64,000 bases of DNA, taken from Chitinophagaceae bacterium. Its GTDB lineage: Bacteria > Bacteroidota > Bacteroidia > Chitinophagales > Chitinophagaceae. A program made the position numbers and the translations under genes. The stretch is taken from NCBI GenBank assembly GCA_025360525.1, contig JANYCA010000012.1:1-64000 (forward strand). Direction: 5' to 3'. Numbering within the stretch: position 1 is the stretch's first letter; each line of letters starts with the position of its first letter. Below are positions 53,534 to 63,236 of the stretch, piece by piece. Below the pieces are notes generated by a model. It did not search any database. It was given only the letters and a program-made list of their open reading frames with translations, and was not told the origin of the DNA.

Positions 53534-54715
53534 ATGTCAGTCAGAAAAATAATCAACGATCCCGTTTACGGCTTTATCACCATCAATGATGATTTAATAT
53601 TTAAGATTATTGCCCACCCTTATTTTCAACGACTGCGGCGCATACACCAAATGGCCATGGCGCACCTCGTTTACCCTGGTGCTGTTCATACAAGGCTGCA
53701 CCATGCGCTTGGGGCTTACCACCTTATGGGCAATGCCTTGTACGAATTAAAAAACAAGGGCGTAGACATTACTGCAGAGGAAGAACAGGCTGCAAAAATT
53801 GCCATCCTTTTGCATGATATCGGCCACGGCCCCTTTAGTCATGCCCTGGAAAATATATTGATTGAAGGCATGCACCACGAAGCCATTTCATTGCTCATTA
53901 TGAAAGAGCTAAACCAGCAATACAATGGGCAATTGCAAATGGCAATTGACATTTTTACCAATAACTATCCAAAAAAGTTTTTGTACCAGCTCATTAGTGG
54001 CCAGTTGGATGTTGACCGGATGGATTATCTTTCGAGGGATAGTTTTTTCTCTGGCGTAGTAGAAGGGATGATTGCCTACGACCGGATTATTAAAATGCTG
54101 GTGGTACACGATGGCGAGCTGATGGTAGAAGAAAAAGGAATCTATTCGATTGAAAAGTTTTTAGTTTCCCGCCGGCTTATGTATTGGCAGGTTTACCTGC
54201 ACAAGACTGTTCTTTGTGCAGAGCAAATGCTGCAGCGAATTATACGGCGGGCAAAATACCTAAAGGCACCTACACAAACAGTGTTAAATAAATTCATTAA
54301 TCAACCTATTGAAACAGTAACCCTGCAGGAATTTTGCGAAATTGACGACAATGATGTACTTACCGCCATCAAAGAATGGAGTAAACATCCCGACAAGGTT
54401 TTATCCTTTTTATGTAAAGGAATTTTAAACAGGGATTTGTTGAAGGTTAAGTATTACCCATCTGCCGTTGCTACAGAATTATTAGCAGAAAAAGTAGCGG
54501 AGGCAGCAACAAAACTGGAGCTTACAACCGAAGAAGCCGGCTGGTTAGTTTTTGCCGGTGAAGCCAGCACCAACACCTATAATTTTACGGAAGAACGCAT
54601 TTTAATATTATTTAAAGATGGTACAGTAAAAAATATTACAGCGGTGGATGATCCGCTCATAAATGAAAATCATAGTGGCAGCACTAAAAAATATTACATT
54701 TGTTATCTTAGATAA
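53534..54715 (+). CDS. HD-domain phosphohydrolase (YwfO/dGTPase-like)
   Basis: HPYFQRLRRIHQMAMAHLVYPGAVHTRLHHALGAYHLM, AILLHDIGHGPFSHALE, GQLDVDRMDYLSRDSFFSGV. Confidence 0.93.
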   Translation: MSVRKIINDPVYGFITINDDLIFKIIAHPYFQRLRRIHQMAMAHLVYPGAVHTRLHHALGAYHLMGNALYELKNKGVDITAEEEQAAKIAILLHDIGHGPFSHALENILIEGMHHEAISLLIMKELNQQYNGQLQMAIDIFTNNYPKKFLYQLISGQLDVDRMDYLSRDSFFSGVVEGMIAYDRIIKMLVVHDGELMVEEKGIYSIEKFLVSRRLMYWQVYLHKTVLCAEQMLQRIIRRAKYLKAPTQTVLNKFINQPIETVTLQEFCEIDDNDVLTAIKEWSKHPDKVLSFLCKGILNRDLLKVKYYPSAVATELLAEKVAEAATKLELTTEEAGWLVFAGEASTNTYNFTEERILILFKDGTVKNITAVDDPLINENHSGSTKKYYICYLR

Positions 54716-54776
54716 TTTCAATTTCAAAAACATGGAGTTGTAATCATCTTTTCCAAAAAAGTAAACTCATTCCATT

Positions 54777-55844
54777 ATGCAATTTACAGCGGTACAAATA
54801 GCTGCTATCATTGGCGGTAAAATAGAAGGCGATGAAGCAACTGTTGTATCTTCTTTTGGAAAAATTGAAGAAGCACTCCCCGGGCAACTGGCATTTTTAT
54901 CAAATCCCAAATACGAAGAATACCTGTATAGCACCGGTGCCTCCATTATTATTGTAAATGAAGGGCTGGAACTGAAGGAACCTATTGCAGCAACACTTAT
55001 TAAAGTTAAAGATGCCTATTCTGCTTTTGCAGTTTTGTTAGATGCTTATCAGCAAATAAAATCACAACAGCTTGTTGGCATACAACAACCGGTTTATATT
55101 GATGCAACGGCAAAAATGGGCGACCAGGTTTTTATTGGTGCATTTGCCTACATCGGCTCCAATGCAATTATTGCAAACGGTGCTAAAATTTACGCCTCCG
55201 CCTATATTGGCAATGATGTAATAATTGGAGAAAACACCGTAATACATCCGGGCGTAAAAATTTATCACAACTGCAGGATAGGCAACAATGTTACCATTCA
55301 TGCAGGAACTGTAATTGGCAGTGATGGTTTTGGATTTGCACCCTTGGAAGACGGATCTTACAAAAAAATTCCACAACTGGGCAATGTAATAATTGAAGAC
55401 GATGTAGAGATTGGCGCCAACACCACTATTGACAGGGCAACCCTTGGCAGCACTATAATTAAATCTGGTGCCAAGCTCGATAACCTTTTGCAAATAGGCC
55501 ACAATGCAGAAGTAGGCCATCATACCATTATTGCAGCACAGGCCGGCATTAGCGGCAGCACAAAAATTGGTAACAGCGTAATGATTGGCGGACAGGCAGG
55601 TGTTGTAGGACATTTGCATATTGCTGATGGCAGTAAAATAAATGCCCAGAGCGGTGTAAGTAAATCTATTAAAAAACCCAATACGGTTGTTACAGGATCA
55701 CCAGCGTACGAATACACATCGGCCTTACGCAGCCAGGCCGTTTCCCGGAAATTACCCGACCTGGAAAAAAGAATTGCAGAGCTGGAAGCAATAGTCAAAG
55801 AATTGCTTGCAACTAAAGGAGCCGATAGTGAAATATTACCTTGA
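54777..55844 (+). CDS. lpxD: UDP-3-O-(3-hydroxyacyl)glucosamine N-acyltransferase
   Basis: AFLSNPKYEEYLYSTGASIIIV, left-handed beta-helix hexapeptides, GSDGFGFAPLEDGSYKKIPQLGNVIIEDDVEIGANTTIDRATLGSTII. Confidence 0.96.
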   Translation: MQFTAVQIAAIIGGKIEGDEATVVSSFGKIEEALPGQLAFLSNPKYEEYLYSTGASIIIVNEGLELKEPIAATLIKVKDAYSAFAVLLDAYQQIKSQQLVGIQQPVYIDATAKMGDQVFIGAFAYIGSNAIIANGAKIYASAYIGNDVIIGENTVIHPGVKIYHNCRIGNNVTIHAGTVIGSDGFGFAPLEDGSYKKIPQLGNVIIEDDVEIGANTTIDRATLGSTIIKSGAKLDNLLQIGHNAEVGHHTIIAAQAGISGSTKIGNSVMIGGQAGVVGHLHIADGSKINAQSGVSKSIKKPNTVVTGSPAYEYTSALRSQAVSRKLPDLEKRIAELEAIVKELLATKGADSEILP

Positions 55845-55919
55845 TATGGTTAAGAAAAAGTTTGTTGGTGGAATTGAAAGGAAACTTATTTAAGAATATA
55901 CAAAGGGCTCATAATTTTT

Positions 55920-56180
55920 GTCGGCCTTATAAAAAAGACGTTAATAAAATTTGAAAGTTTGGCGTTAAAAAAATGAAATTGTTGTTACAACTTACAGGCA
56001 TTGCAATCTGCCTGTAAGTTGCACTAAAGCCTGGTCTACTACTAAAGCTGTAGCTAATTTCATTTTAGCCAAATATTCAAATTTTTAGTCTTTTTTATGG
56101 AGCCTTGATTTTTCTTGTTACTTCTTTGCATTAAGGCAAAGAAGTAAATGAAGTTTATCTAATCAGGTTGAGCTTTCGCC
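55920..56180 (+). repeat. Structured intergenic repeat, copy C
   Basis: TCGGCCTTATAAAAAAGACGTTAATAAAATTTGAAAGTTTGGCG...GCCAAATATTCAAATTTTTAGTCTTTTTTATGGAGCC, apical AACTTACAGGCA/TGCCTGTAAGTT hairpin, then TTACTTCTTTGC-ATTAAG-GCAAAGAAGTAA. Confidence 0.9.
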
Positions 56181-56271
56181 GCCTCAATTAATCATTCATT
56201 GAACTTCTCCAGTTTCAACCTACTTCATCCCAAAATAAATCCCATACTACTTTTTCTTTAAGCCCCGCTTT

Positions 56272-56640
56272 CTAGTAAGGTAATGTAAGAGATTCTTTTC
56301 GCCTGCTGATATACTCCGGGTAAAACCCGATGGAGAAAATTGTATCCTTATGCAACCAATCATGGCTATGTGCCCATAGTTTGCATTTTACTATAAAAGC
56401 GGTTTCCCAGTTTTGGCTGATGATAATGGTAGTTTCATTTAATTTACCCATCAAAAACTTTTTAAGTTGCTCATCAAAATAGGGCATCGATTGAATAAAA
56501 TCCAATATCTCCTCCTGCCTGGCAGTAGGATAGTTAAGATAATGCAAATAATTTTTTTGTGAAGCCCGCCGAACCTGTATTGTTTGATTGATCGTTCTAA
56601 AAATAATCCCTGTCAAATAAGTTTTCGTAATGGATTGCAT
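56272..56640 (-). CDS. Hypothetical protein
   Basis: 122-aa ORF immediately downstream of the radical SAM gene on the same strand. Confidence 0.55.
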   Translation of the reverse strand: MQSITKTYLTGIIFRTINQTIQVRRASQKNYLHYLNYPTARQEEILDFIQSMPYFDEQLKKFLMGKLNETTIIISQNWETAFIVKCKLWAHSHDWLHKDTIFSIGFYPEYISRRKESLTLPY

Positions 56641-56655
56641 GCTGTTTTTTTAAAA

Positions 56656-57789
56656 TTAAAATAATGAACCTTGAGCCCCCGGTCTTTTAAAAATGCTGGT
56701 GTTGAGGCGCCACTCTTCTACATTCATGTTATACAGCTTCCCGTATTTTTTATACTGTTGTGCTACCATTTGTGCAATGTTACCTTCGCCACGCATACGC
56801 ACACCCGGGCGGGAATCATTCACTTTACCACCATGACTTTGTTCTATTAAATGCCATACTTTATCTGCCCGGTCTGGAAAATTTTTGTACAACCAGTCGT
56901 GGAATAAAAATTGAACAGCACCATTGAGGCGGATAAAAGTGTAAGCAGTAAAAGTGGCACCATTATCTGCCGCTGCTTTCATAATGCGTTGCATTTCATG
57001 TTCGTTTAGTCCGGGAATCATAGGTCCCATCATAACGCCCATTCTTACTCCGGCATTGCTGAGTTCATTAATTACTTTCAATTTTTGTTTGGCAGTGGTG
57101 GTTCTTGGTTCCATCACCCTTCTTAAATCTTCATCCAAAGATGTGATGGATACCATGGCAGAAACCAGTTGTTTTTTCGCCATCTCCTGCAACAGATCTT
57201 TGTCTTTTAATATCCGGGAATTTTTAGTGAGTATACCTACCGGCTGGTTGAACTCATTGCATACTTCCAGCAGCGCTCTTGTTAAACGATACTGTTGCTC
57301 GGCAGGCTGGTAACAATCCGTATTACCGCTTAGCATGATGGGGGTACATTCCCATTTGGGGTGCATCAAAAATTTACGCAGCAATTGTGGCGCATTTTTT
57401 TTGATGATGATTTTTTGCTCAAAATCCAGCCCTGCGCTGTAACCCCAGTATTCATGCACATTACGGGCATAGCAATAAATGCAACCATGCTCACAGCCTG
57501 CATAGGGGTTCATGCTGTACTGCATACCCACATCTTCACTTGTTACTTTGTTTACAATGGTTTTGCTTTGCTGAACCAGGTATTGTGTGGGGCTGTTTTC
57601 CTCACTCCAGTCGTCGATACCCTCCGGGTGTTCCTTTACTTTTTCATCTTTTAAGAAACGATTTTTTGTGTTGAATTGAGCACCACGGCCGGTTAAATAT
57701 TGTACTGCTTCTTCCTGCAGATTTGCAGATACATTGTGCTGCTGTTGTTGCAATTTGCTTTTACCCGTGGGCCCGGATCGATTGTCCAT
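56656..57789 (-). CDS. PA0069-family radical SAM protein (SplB-related)
   Basis: NPYAGCEHGCIYCYARNVHEYWGYSAGLDFEQKIIIKKNAPQLL (CxxxCxxC), SGNTDCYQPAEQQYRLTRALLEV, ILTKNSRILKD. Confidence 0.93.
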   Translation of the reverse strand: MDNRSGPTGKSKLQQQQHNVSANLQEEAVQYLTGRGAQFNTKNRFLKDEKVKEHPEGIDDWSEENSPTQYLVQQSKTIVNKVTSEDVGMQYSMNPYAGCEHGCIYCYARNVHEYWGYSAGLDFEQKIIIKKNAPQLLRKFLMHPKWECTPIMLSGNTDCYQPAEQQYRLTRALLEVCNEFNQPVGILTKNSRILKDKDLLQEMAKKQLVSAMVSITSLDEDLRRVMEPRTTTAKQKLKVINELSNAGVRMGVMMGPMIPGLNEHEMQRIMKAAADNGATFTAYTFIRLNGAVQFLFHDWLYKNFPDRADKVWHLIEQSHGGKVNDSRPGVRMRGEGNIAQMVAQQYKKYGKLYNMNVEEWRLNTSIFKRPGAQGSLF

Positions 57790-58022
57790 ACTATTTTTTT
57801 TGTTGATTTACACTTTTACAAAATGCAGCAAGGTTCTTGCGCTCCAATTCTTTACTTCTGTCAAATTTGTTGAAGTAGCATTATCTTTTTTCTGGTAAGT
57901 CGAGCTGACTGCGTAGCTTTTTGTGCTATAGTTTTCATTGAATGTGTATTTTTTTATTTGGAAATGCAAATTATATTAGCATAAATTTACTAACTATTTT
58001 AGCTAAAAATCAAATAATTTAT

Positions 58023-58454
58023 ATGGACGTGGAAAACTTTTTAAGCAGCAGCTATACCGGCAGCAAAAATTATGGTCAGCACAATGTGAATACGGCCAAT
58101 GCCTCCGGCTTTGGCGCCGCAGCAGATGACTACATGGAACGGGGCATTGATTTAAATGAACAACTAATCCGCAACAAGCCGGCTACATTTTTTATGAAGA
58201 TGAATGGTAGCAGCATGATCAATGCAGGCATTTTTGATGGCGATATTTTGATTGTAGACAGGAGTGTTAAACCGGTAAATGGCAAAATTGTAATTGCTGT
58301 AATTGATGGCGAAATGCTGATACGCCGCTATGAAAGAACAATCAACAAACTTAGGCTGATTCCTGAAACACCCAAACTGTCGCCGATTGAAGTGAGTGAG
58401 TTTAGTGATTTTAAAATTTGGGGTGTGGTGATGCACCTTATCAGAAGTATATGA
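58023..58454 (+). CDS. umuD: UmuD-like S24/LexA-family peptidase
   Basis: FFMKMNGSSMINAGIFDGDILIVDRSVKPVNGKIVIAVIDGEMLIRRY: Ser (GSSM) and Lys (GKIVIAVIDGE). Start at MDVENFL. Confidence 0.92.
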   Translation: MDVENFLSSSYTGSKNYGQHNVNTANASGFGAAADDYMERGIDLNEQLIRNKPATFFMKMNGSSMINAGIFDGDILIVDRSVKPVNGKIVIAVIDGEMLIRRYERTINKLRLIPETPKLSPIEVSEFSDFKIWGVVMHLIRSI

Positions 58455-59737
58455 TTGCCATTGTAGATTGTAATAGTTTTTATTGCAGCTGCGAACGCTT
58501 GTTTCAACCGCATTTGGATAACAAGCCTGTTGTTGTACTCAGCAACAATGATGGCTGTATTATCAGCCGTACCGATGAGGCAAAAGCATTTGGGGTACAG
58601 ATGGCCGGCCCTTATTTTTTGGCAAAGCCGTTGATAGAAAAACACCAGGTTGCCACCTTCTCATCTAACTACAATTTGTATGGCGACCTTAGCTGGCGGG
58701 TGATGGAAACACTGCGGGTGCTGGTAGGAAAAGAAAATGTAGAAGTGTATTCTGTTGATGAAGCCTTTTTAAACCTGGAAAAATTTGCCCTGGCCGATTT
58801 ACAGATAATGAGCATCAAAATTAAAGAAACAGTGGAGCTATGGACTGGTATAAAAGTTTCTGTTGGCGTTGCGCCTACCAAGGTATTATCTAAAGTAGCC
58901 AATCATCTTGCCAAAAAAAATAAAGTAGCTACGCAATGTGTGGTAGTGCTGGATACCGAAGAAAAAATTACAAAAGCTTTACAGGATACTCCCATTGGCG
59001 AAGTATGGGGTGTGGGCAGGCAATACGCAGAAAAACTTAAAGAAATGAATGCTGTATTTACTGCTTTTGATTTAACAAAAAAATCAGAAGCCTGGGCTCA
59101 AAAAAACTTAGGTGGTGTGGTGGGTATTCGCCTGGTAAAGGAATTAAAGGGCGAGCCGGCAAATGAAATGGAAAAACAATTAACGGTAAAAAAAATGATT
59201 GCTACTACCAGGATGTTTGGCATTCCCGTAAAAAATATCAAGGATATTAAAGAAGCCGTGGCTACCTACACTTCCCGTGCTGCAGAAAAACTGAGACGAC
59301 AGCAAAGTGCTGCTACCATCATCAATGTATTTGTAGTATCAAAAGAAACCAATAATAACCAAACTCGTTTCAGGCACGGACCTGCAGTTGGCAGTTATTT
59401 TACATTGCCGGTAGCAACTGCTGCCAGCAATGAATTAATAAAGGCGGCGGTGCAATTGGTAGATGGCTTATTCGAAAAAGGTAAAATTTATAAAAAGGCC
59501 GGCGTTATATTAAGTGGACTTGTGCCTATCACTTCCATACAGGGCAACTTGTTTGATCAAAAAAAAACCAACAATAAAAACTGCCTGATGGATATGATTG
59601 ATAATATAAATTTTTCTATGAGAGATGATATTTTAAAATTTGCTGCATCCGGCACCACCAGGAACTGGAAGATGCGGCACGAAATGCGGAGCCCCCGCTA
59701 CACCACAAGATGGGATGAAATGTTTGAGGTGAGGTGA
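58451..59737 (+). CDS. umuC: Y-family DNA polymerase V catalytic subunit (UmuC-like)
   Basis: MIAIVDCNSFYCSCERLFQPHLDNKPVVVLSNNDGCIISRTDEAKAFGV, VYSVDEAFLNLE, GIKVSVGVAPTKVLSKVAN; ATGA overlap with umuD. Confidence 0.95.
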   Translation: MIAIVDCNSFYCSCERLFQPHLDNKPVVVLSNNDGCIISRTDEAKAFGVQMAGPYFLAKPLIEKHQVATFSSNYNLYGDLSWRVMETLRVLVGKENVEVYSVDEAFLNLEKFALADLQIMSIKIKETVELWTGIKVSVGVAPTKVLSKVANHLAKKNKVATQCVVVLDTEEKITKALQDTPIGEVWGVGRQYAEKLKEMNAVFTAFDLTKKSEAWAQKNLGGVVGIRLVKELKGEPANEMEKQLTVKKMIATTRMFGIPVKNIKDIKEAVATYTSRAAEKLRRQQSAATIINVFVVSKETNNNQTRFRHGPAVGSYFTLPVATAASNELIKAAVQLVDGLFEKGKIYKKAGVILSGLVPITSIQGNLFDQKKTNNKNCLMDMIDNINFSMRDDILKFAASGTTRNWKMRHEMRSPRYTTRWDEMFEVR

Positions 59738-59751
59738 GTGGTGGATGAAAA

Positions 59752-59815
59752 AGTGAATTGTGAATTGTGAATGGTGAGTTGTGAATGGTGGGTAGTGATG
59801 GTGAGTTGTTAGACC
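59752..59815. repeat. Short GTGAATTGTGAATGGTGAGTTG degenerate tandem repeat
   Basis: gtgaattgtgaattgtgaatggtgagttgtgaatggtgggtagtgatggtgagttgttag. Confidence 0.7.
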
Positions 59816-59863
59816 AATGGGCATGGTGGCGAATCATTTCAAATCAACCGCCTTAATTCAATA

Positions 59864-60523
59864 TCAACCAACCTTAGGTTTCTTTTTTAAAACCAATTTA
59901 TCCTCATTTAAATTCCGGGTAAAATATACGCAGGCTATGCCTCCCAATACGCCGATGAAAGAACCGGCCAACACATCTAATAAAAAATGCTGCGATAAAT
60001 AAACCCTTGAAAAAGCAACCAGTGCAGCTGCCAGCAAAAGTAATAGATATTGCATGGTGCTGGTGGTATAAAAAGCCAAAACCGTGGCAATGGCAAAGGC
60101 TGTAACTGTATGTCCGGAAGGAAAACTGTTATTGCCTGCATGTATAATGCTATCAATAAAAAAAGGAAAATGTTGTGGCCTAAAATATACCAGTGGCCTC
60201 GGTGACTGCAATAGTGGTTTTATTATTTGGGCAAGAATACCTGTAGATGCAAAGGCCAGTAATAACACAACGCCGGCCTTTCTTTTCTTTAATACAAAAA
60301 AATAAATCAGCACTAATAAAATTGCAAAAATACCATCACCAAAATTGGTGTAAACAATAAAAAAATTATCCAGCCAGTTACGGTGGTAGCCGTTCAGCAA
60401 AATAAAACTGTTGACCTTACCATTACTTACTAAAAAGAATACAGCCGCTATCAATAACAGGAGGTAGCTGTAAAAGAAAAACTGGTGCTGCTTAATGCTG
60501 AAGCTTGTATTGTCCATATCCAA
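59864..60523 (-). CDS. PAP2-family phosphatase (membrane)
   Basis: LQSPRPLVYF, NNSFPSGHTVTAFAIATVLAF, FSRVYLSQHFLLDVLAGSFIG (three-block PAP2 motif). Confidence 0.93.
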   Translation of the reverse strand: MDMDNTSFSIKQHQFFFYSYLLLLIAAVFFLVSNGKVNSFILLNGYHRNWLDNFFIVYTNFGDGIFAILLVLIYFFVLKKRKAGVVLLLAFASTGILAQIIKPLLQSPRPLVYFRPQHFPFFIDSIIHAGNNSFPSGHTVTAFAIATVLAFYTTSTMQYLLLLLAAALVAFSRVYLSQHFLLDVLAGSFIGVLGGIACVYFTRNLNEDKLVLKKKPKVG

Positions 60524-60674
60524 ATTAATCTTCCAAAAGTAACAAAACTGCTGATACCAATATATTCGTAACTGTTCTTAGTGATTTTAAAACAGGCGTT
60601 TGTTTATATTTTGGTAACACAATGTTTACAATTGCTAAACATGCCAATGTGAACTTTGTACAAAAATTAACCAT

Positions 60675-61526
60675 TTGGAAAAACGAAAATTAGAGGTTGT
60701 CGTCATCTCTGATGCTCACCTTGGAACTTATGGATGCCGTGCCAACGAACTCTCCCGCTATCTGTCAACCATCGACCCCGCAATTTTAGTTTTAAACGGA
60801 GATATCATTGATATCTGGCAGTTTAGTAAAAAGTATTGGCCATCGGGGCATATGCAGGTAATCAAGCAAATTACCAGCATGCTTAGCCGTGGTGTAAAAG
60901 TGTATTACATTACCGGTAACCACGATGAAATGCTCCGTCGGTTCGAAAACTTTTCCATTGGCGATTTTCACATCGTAAATAAAATGGTGATCCATCATGG
61001 CAACAACAAACGCAGCTGGATTTTTCATGGTGATGTATTTGATGTAACCATGCAGTATAGCAAGTGGCTGGCCAAACTGGGAGCTGTAGGATACGACATG
61101 CTGATTTACATCAATGCCTTTATTAATTACCTCAGCAAAAAAATGGGCAAGGGTAAAATTTCGTTATCAAAAAAGATAAAGAACTCAGTAAAGAGTGCCG
61201 TAAAATACATCAACAGTTTTGAAGAAACTGCTGCCAGCATTGCTATCGAAAAAGGATATGATTATGTGCTGTGCGGCCATATTCATCAGCCCTCCAACCG
61301 CATTATTTCCAATGCAAACGGGCAGGTAAATTACCTTAATTCCGGCGACTGGATAGAGAACCTCACTGCGTTGGAATACAGTGATGATGAATGGGCTGTT
61401 TATCATTTCCAGCAAGATGAATTGGTAACAGAACTACACAACTCCTATTATGTAGATGAAGCGGCTTACCTGCGCACTACCGACCTATTTAAAATGATGA
61501 TGGAAGATTTTGTAAAAGCATCTTAA
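60675..61526 (+). CDS. Metallophosphoesterase, UDP-2,3-diacylglucosamine diphosphatase-like (TTG start)
   Basis: VVISDAHLGTYGCRANEL, LVLNGDIIDIWQF, YYITGNHDEMLRRF, FHGDVFDVTMQYSKWLAKLGAVGYD, YDYVLCGHIHQPSNR. Confidence 0.9.
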   Translation: MEKRKLEVVVISDAHLGTYGCRANELSRYLSTIDPAILVLNGDIIDIWQFSKKYWPSGHMQVIKQITSMLSRGVKVYYITGNHDEMLRRFENFSIGDFHIVNKMVIHHGNNKRSWIFHGDVFDVTMQYSKWLAKLGAVGYDMLIYINAFINYLSKKMGKGKISLSKKIKNSVKSAVKYINSFEETAASIAIEKGYDYVLCGHIHQPSNRIISNANGQVNYLNSGDWIENLTALEYSDDEWAVYHFQQDELVTELHNSYYVDEAAYLRTTDLFKMMMEDFVKAS

Positions 61527-61537
61527 ACATTGCATCA

Positions 61538-62593
61538 ATGAAAATATTATACGCCATACAGGGAACCGGGAATGGGCATGTGAGCCGGGCTAATGAAATC
61601 ATTCCAATACTTCAGCAAAAATGTGAGTTGGATATTTTGCTGAGCGGCACGCAGGCAGATGTTGGCGTTAACTATCCAGTTAAATACAAGCTGAAAGGAT
61701 TGAGTTTTGTTTTTGGTAAAAAAGGTGGGGTAGACTTTTACAAAACTTTTAAGCAGCTGCAGTCGAAGAAATTTTTAAGTGAAATAAAGAAGCTGCCGGT
61801 TGAGGAGTATGACCTGGTGATTAATGATTTTGAACCCATCAGTGCCTGGGCGTGTAAAATAAAAAATGTTCCCTGTGTAGCCATGAGCCACCAGTTTGCT
61901 GTATTACATAAAAATGCACCAAGGCCGGCAAAGTTTGATCCCTTTGCACTGATGGTATTGCGTTATTATGCTCCCTGCAAAACGGGTGTAGGTTTTCATT
62001 TTAAAAAATATGGTGAAAATATTTTTACACCGGTAATAAGAAAAGAAATCAGGAATGCAGCCCCAACAAATAAAGGACACTACACCGTTTACCTGCCTGC
62101 TTATGATGACAAAAAGATAATTTCCTTCTGCTCAAATTTTAAAGAAATTGAATGGGAAGTTTTTTCTAAACACAGCAAAAAATCATACCGTGAAAAAAAT
62201 TGCCGGATACGGCCGGTAAGCGCAGCTGATTTTACTGAGAGTTTTATTAGCTGCGAAGGAATCCTTTGTGGTGCTGGTTTTGAGACACCTGCAGAAGCCT
62301 TGTATATGGGCAAAAAAGTGCTGGTGATACCAATGAAGGCGCAATACGAACAACATTGCAATGCAGCAGGCGCAGCAGAATTGGGTGTGCCTGTAATTAA
62401 AAGTTTAAAGAAGAAACACATTCATAAAGTGGATACCTGGCTGAGCAATGATCAAAAAATTAAAGTGGATTTTAAAGATGAAACCAATAAAATTATCGAC
62501 CAGGTTTTATCTATGGCTATCACCCATAAATTAGAAGCGCCCATTAAAAGTAAAATGGTTATCCCTGAACTGGTTTCGGCCAGGTGGGTATAG
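61538..62593 (+). CDS. Glycosyltransferase family protein (GT-B, MJ1255/VC2487-like)
   Basis: MKILYAIQGTGNGHVSRANEIIPILQ, LVINDFEPISAWACKIKNVPCVAMSHQFA, GILCGAGFETPAEALYMGKKVLVIPMKAQYEQHCNAAG. Confidence 0.88.
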   Translation: MKILYAIQGTGNGHVSRANEIIPILQQKCELDILLSGTQADVGVNYPVKYKLKGLSFVFGKKGGVDFYKTFKQLQSKKFLSEIKKLPVEEYDLVINDFEPISAWACKIKNVPCVAMSHQFAVLHKNAPRPAKFDPFALMVLRYYAPCKTGVGFHFKKYGENIFTPVIRKEIRNAAPTNKGHYTVYLPAYDDKKIISFCSNFKEIEWEVFSKHSKKSYREKNCRIRPVSAADFTESFISCEGILCGAGFETPAEALYMGKKVLVIPMKAQYEQHCNAAGAAELGVPVIKSLKKKHIHKVDTWLSNDQKIKVDFKDETNKIIDQVLSMAITHKLEAPIKSKMVIPELVSARWV

Positions 62594-62613
62594 ATTTTTT
62601 TACGGTTTGGGTT

Positions 62614-63018
62614 CACCGCAGAGAACAGGAGAAAATGGAGTTTACGCAGAGTTTCTCTTACACTCTCTGCGTAAACTCTGCTACCTCACTTCTCTGCTGT
62701 GAAAAAGAAAGTGGACTGTGCAGACTGGATGGTATGATTTTGTGCACCGCAGAGAACAGGAGAAAATGGAGTTAACGCAGAGTTTCTCTTACACTCTCTG
62801 AGAAAACTGCGCTACCTCACTTCTCTGCCGTGAAAAAGAAAGTGGACTGTGCAGACTGGATGGTATGATTTTGTGCACCGCAGAGAACAGGAGAAAATGG
62901 AGTTTACACAGAGTTTCTCTTAAACTCTCTGCGTAAACTCTGCTACCTCACTTCTCTGCCGTGAAAAAGCGTGAACTCTGCTACCTCTCTTCTCTGCGGT
63001 GAATAGCAAAAACTCTGC
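62614..63018. repeat. 131-bp tandem repeat (about 2.7 units plus degenerate tail) with internal palindromes
   Basis: Units start at 62614, 62745, 62876 (CACCGCAGAGAACAGGAGAAAATGGAGTT...). Inner stem GAGTTTACGCAGAG/CTCTGCGTAAACTC, outer CACCGCAGAGAA/TTCTCTGCGGTG. Confidence 0.92.
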
Positions 63019-63236
63019 TAACTCGCTTCTTTGTAGTGAAAAAACCTCACTTAGAACAAGACATACTCAATTCAAAAAGCTATCATCTCTGACACAAGTT
63101 GTTTAATCTTGCTGGACAACATCGGCGAGCTTGAAATTCTACAAAAATTATTCAGCGTAAATCTTCTTCTTTAAAAAATCAGTTTTATTATTTACAAAAA
63201 CACCTGTTTTATAAATATGTTGGGATGCCTCTTGCA

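Noticed and set aside
55062-55619. 185-aa minus-strand ORF
   Set aside because: Antisense to lpxD hexapeptide-repeat coding sequence; composition is a mirror of the repeat.
62584-62775. 63-aa ORF in the tandem array
   Set aside because: Product of the 131-bp repeat; no independent coding support.
62614-63018. CRISPR array
   Set aside because: Contiguous 131-bp tandem units with no unique spacers and no cas genes nearby.
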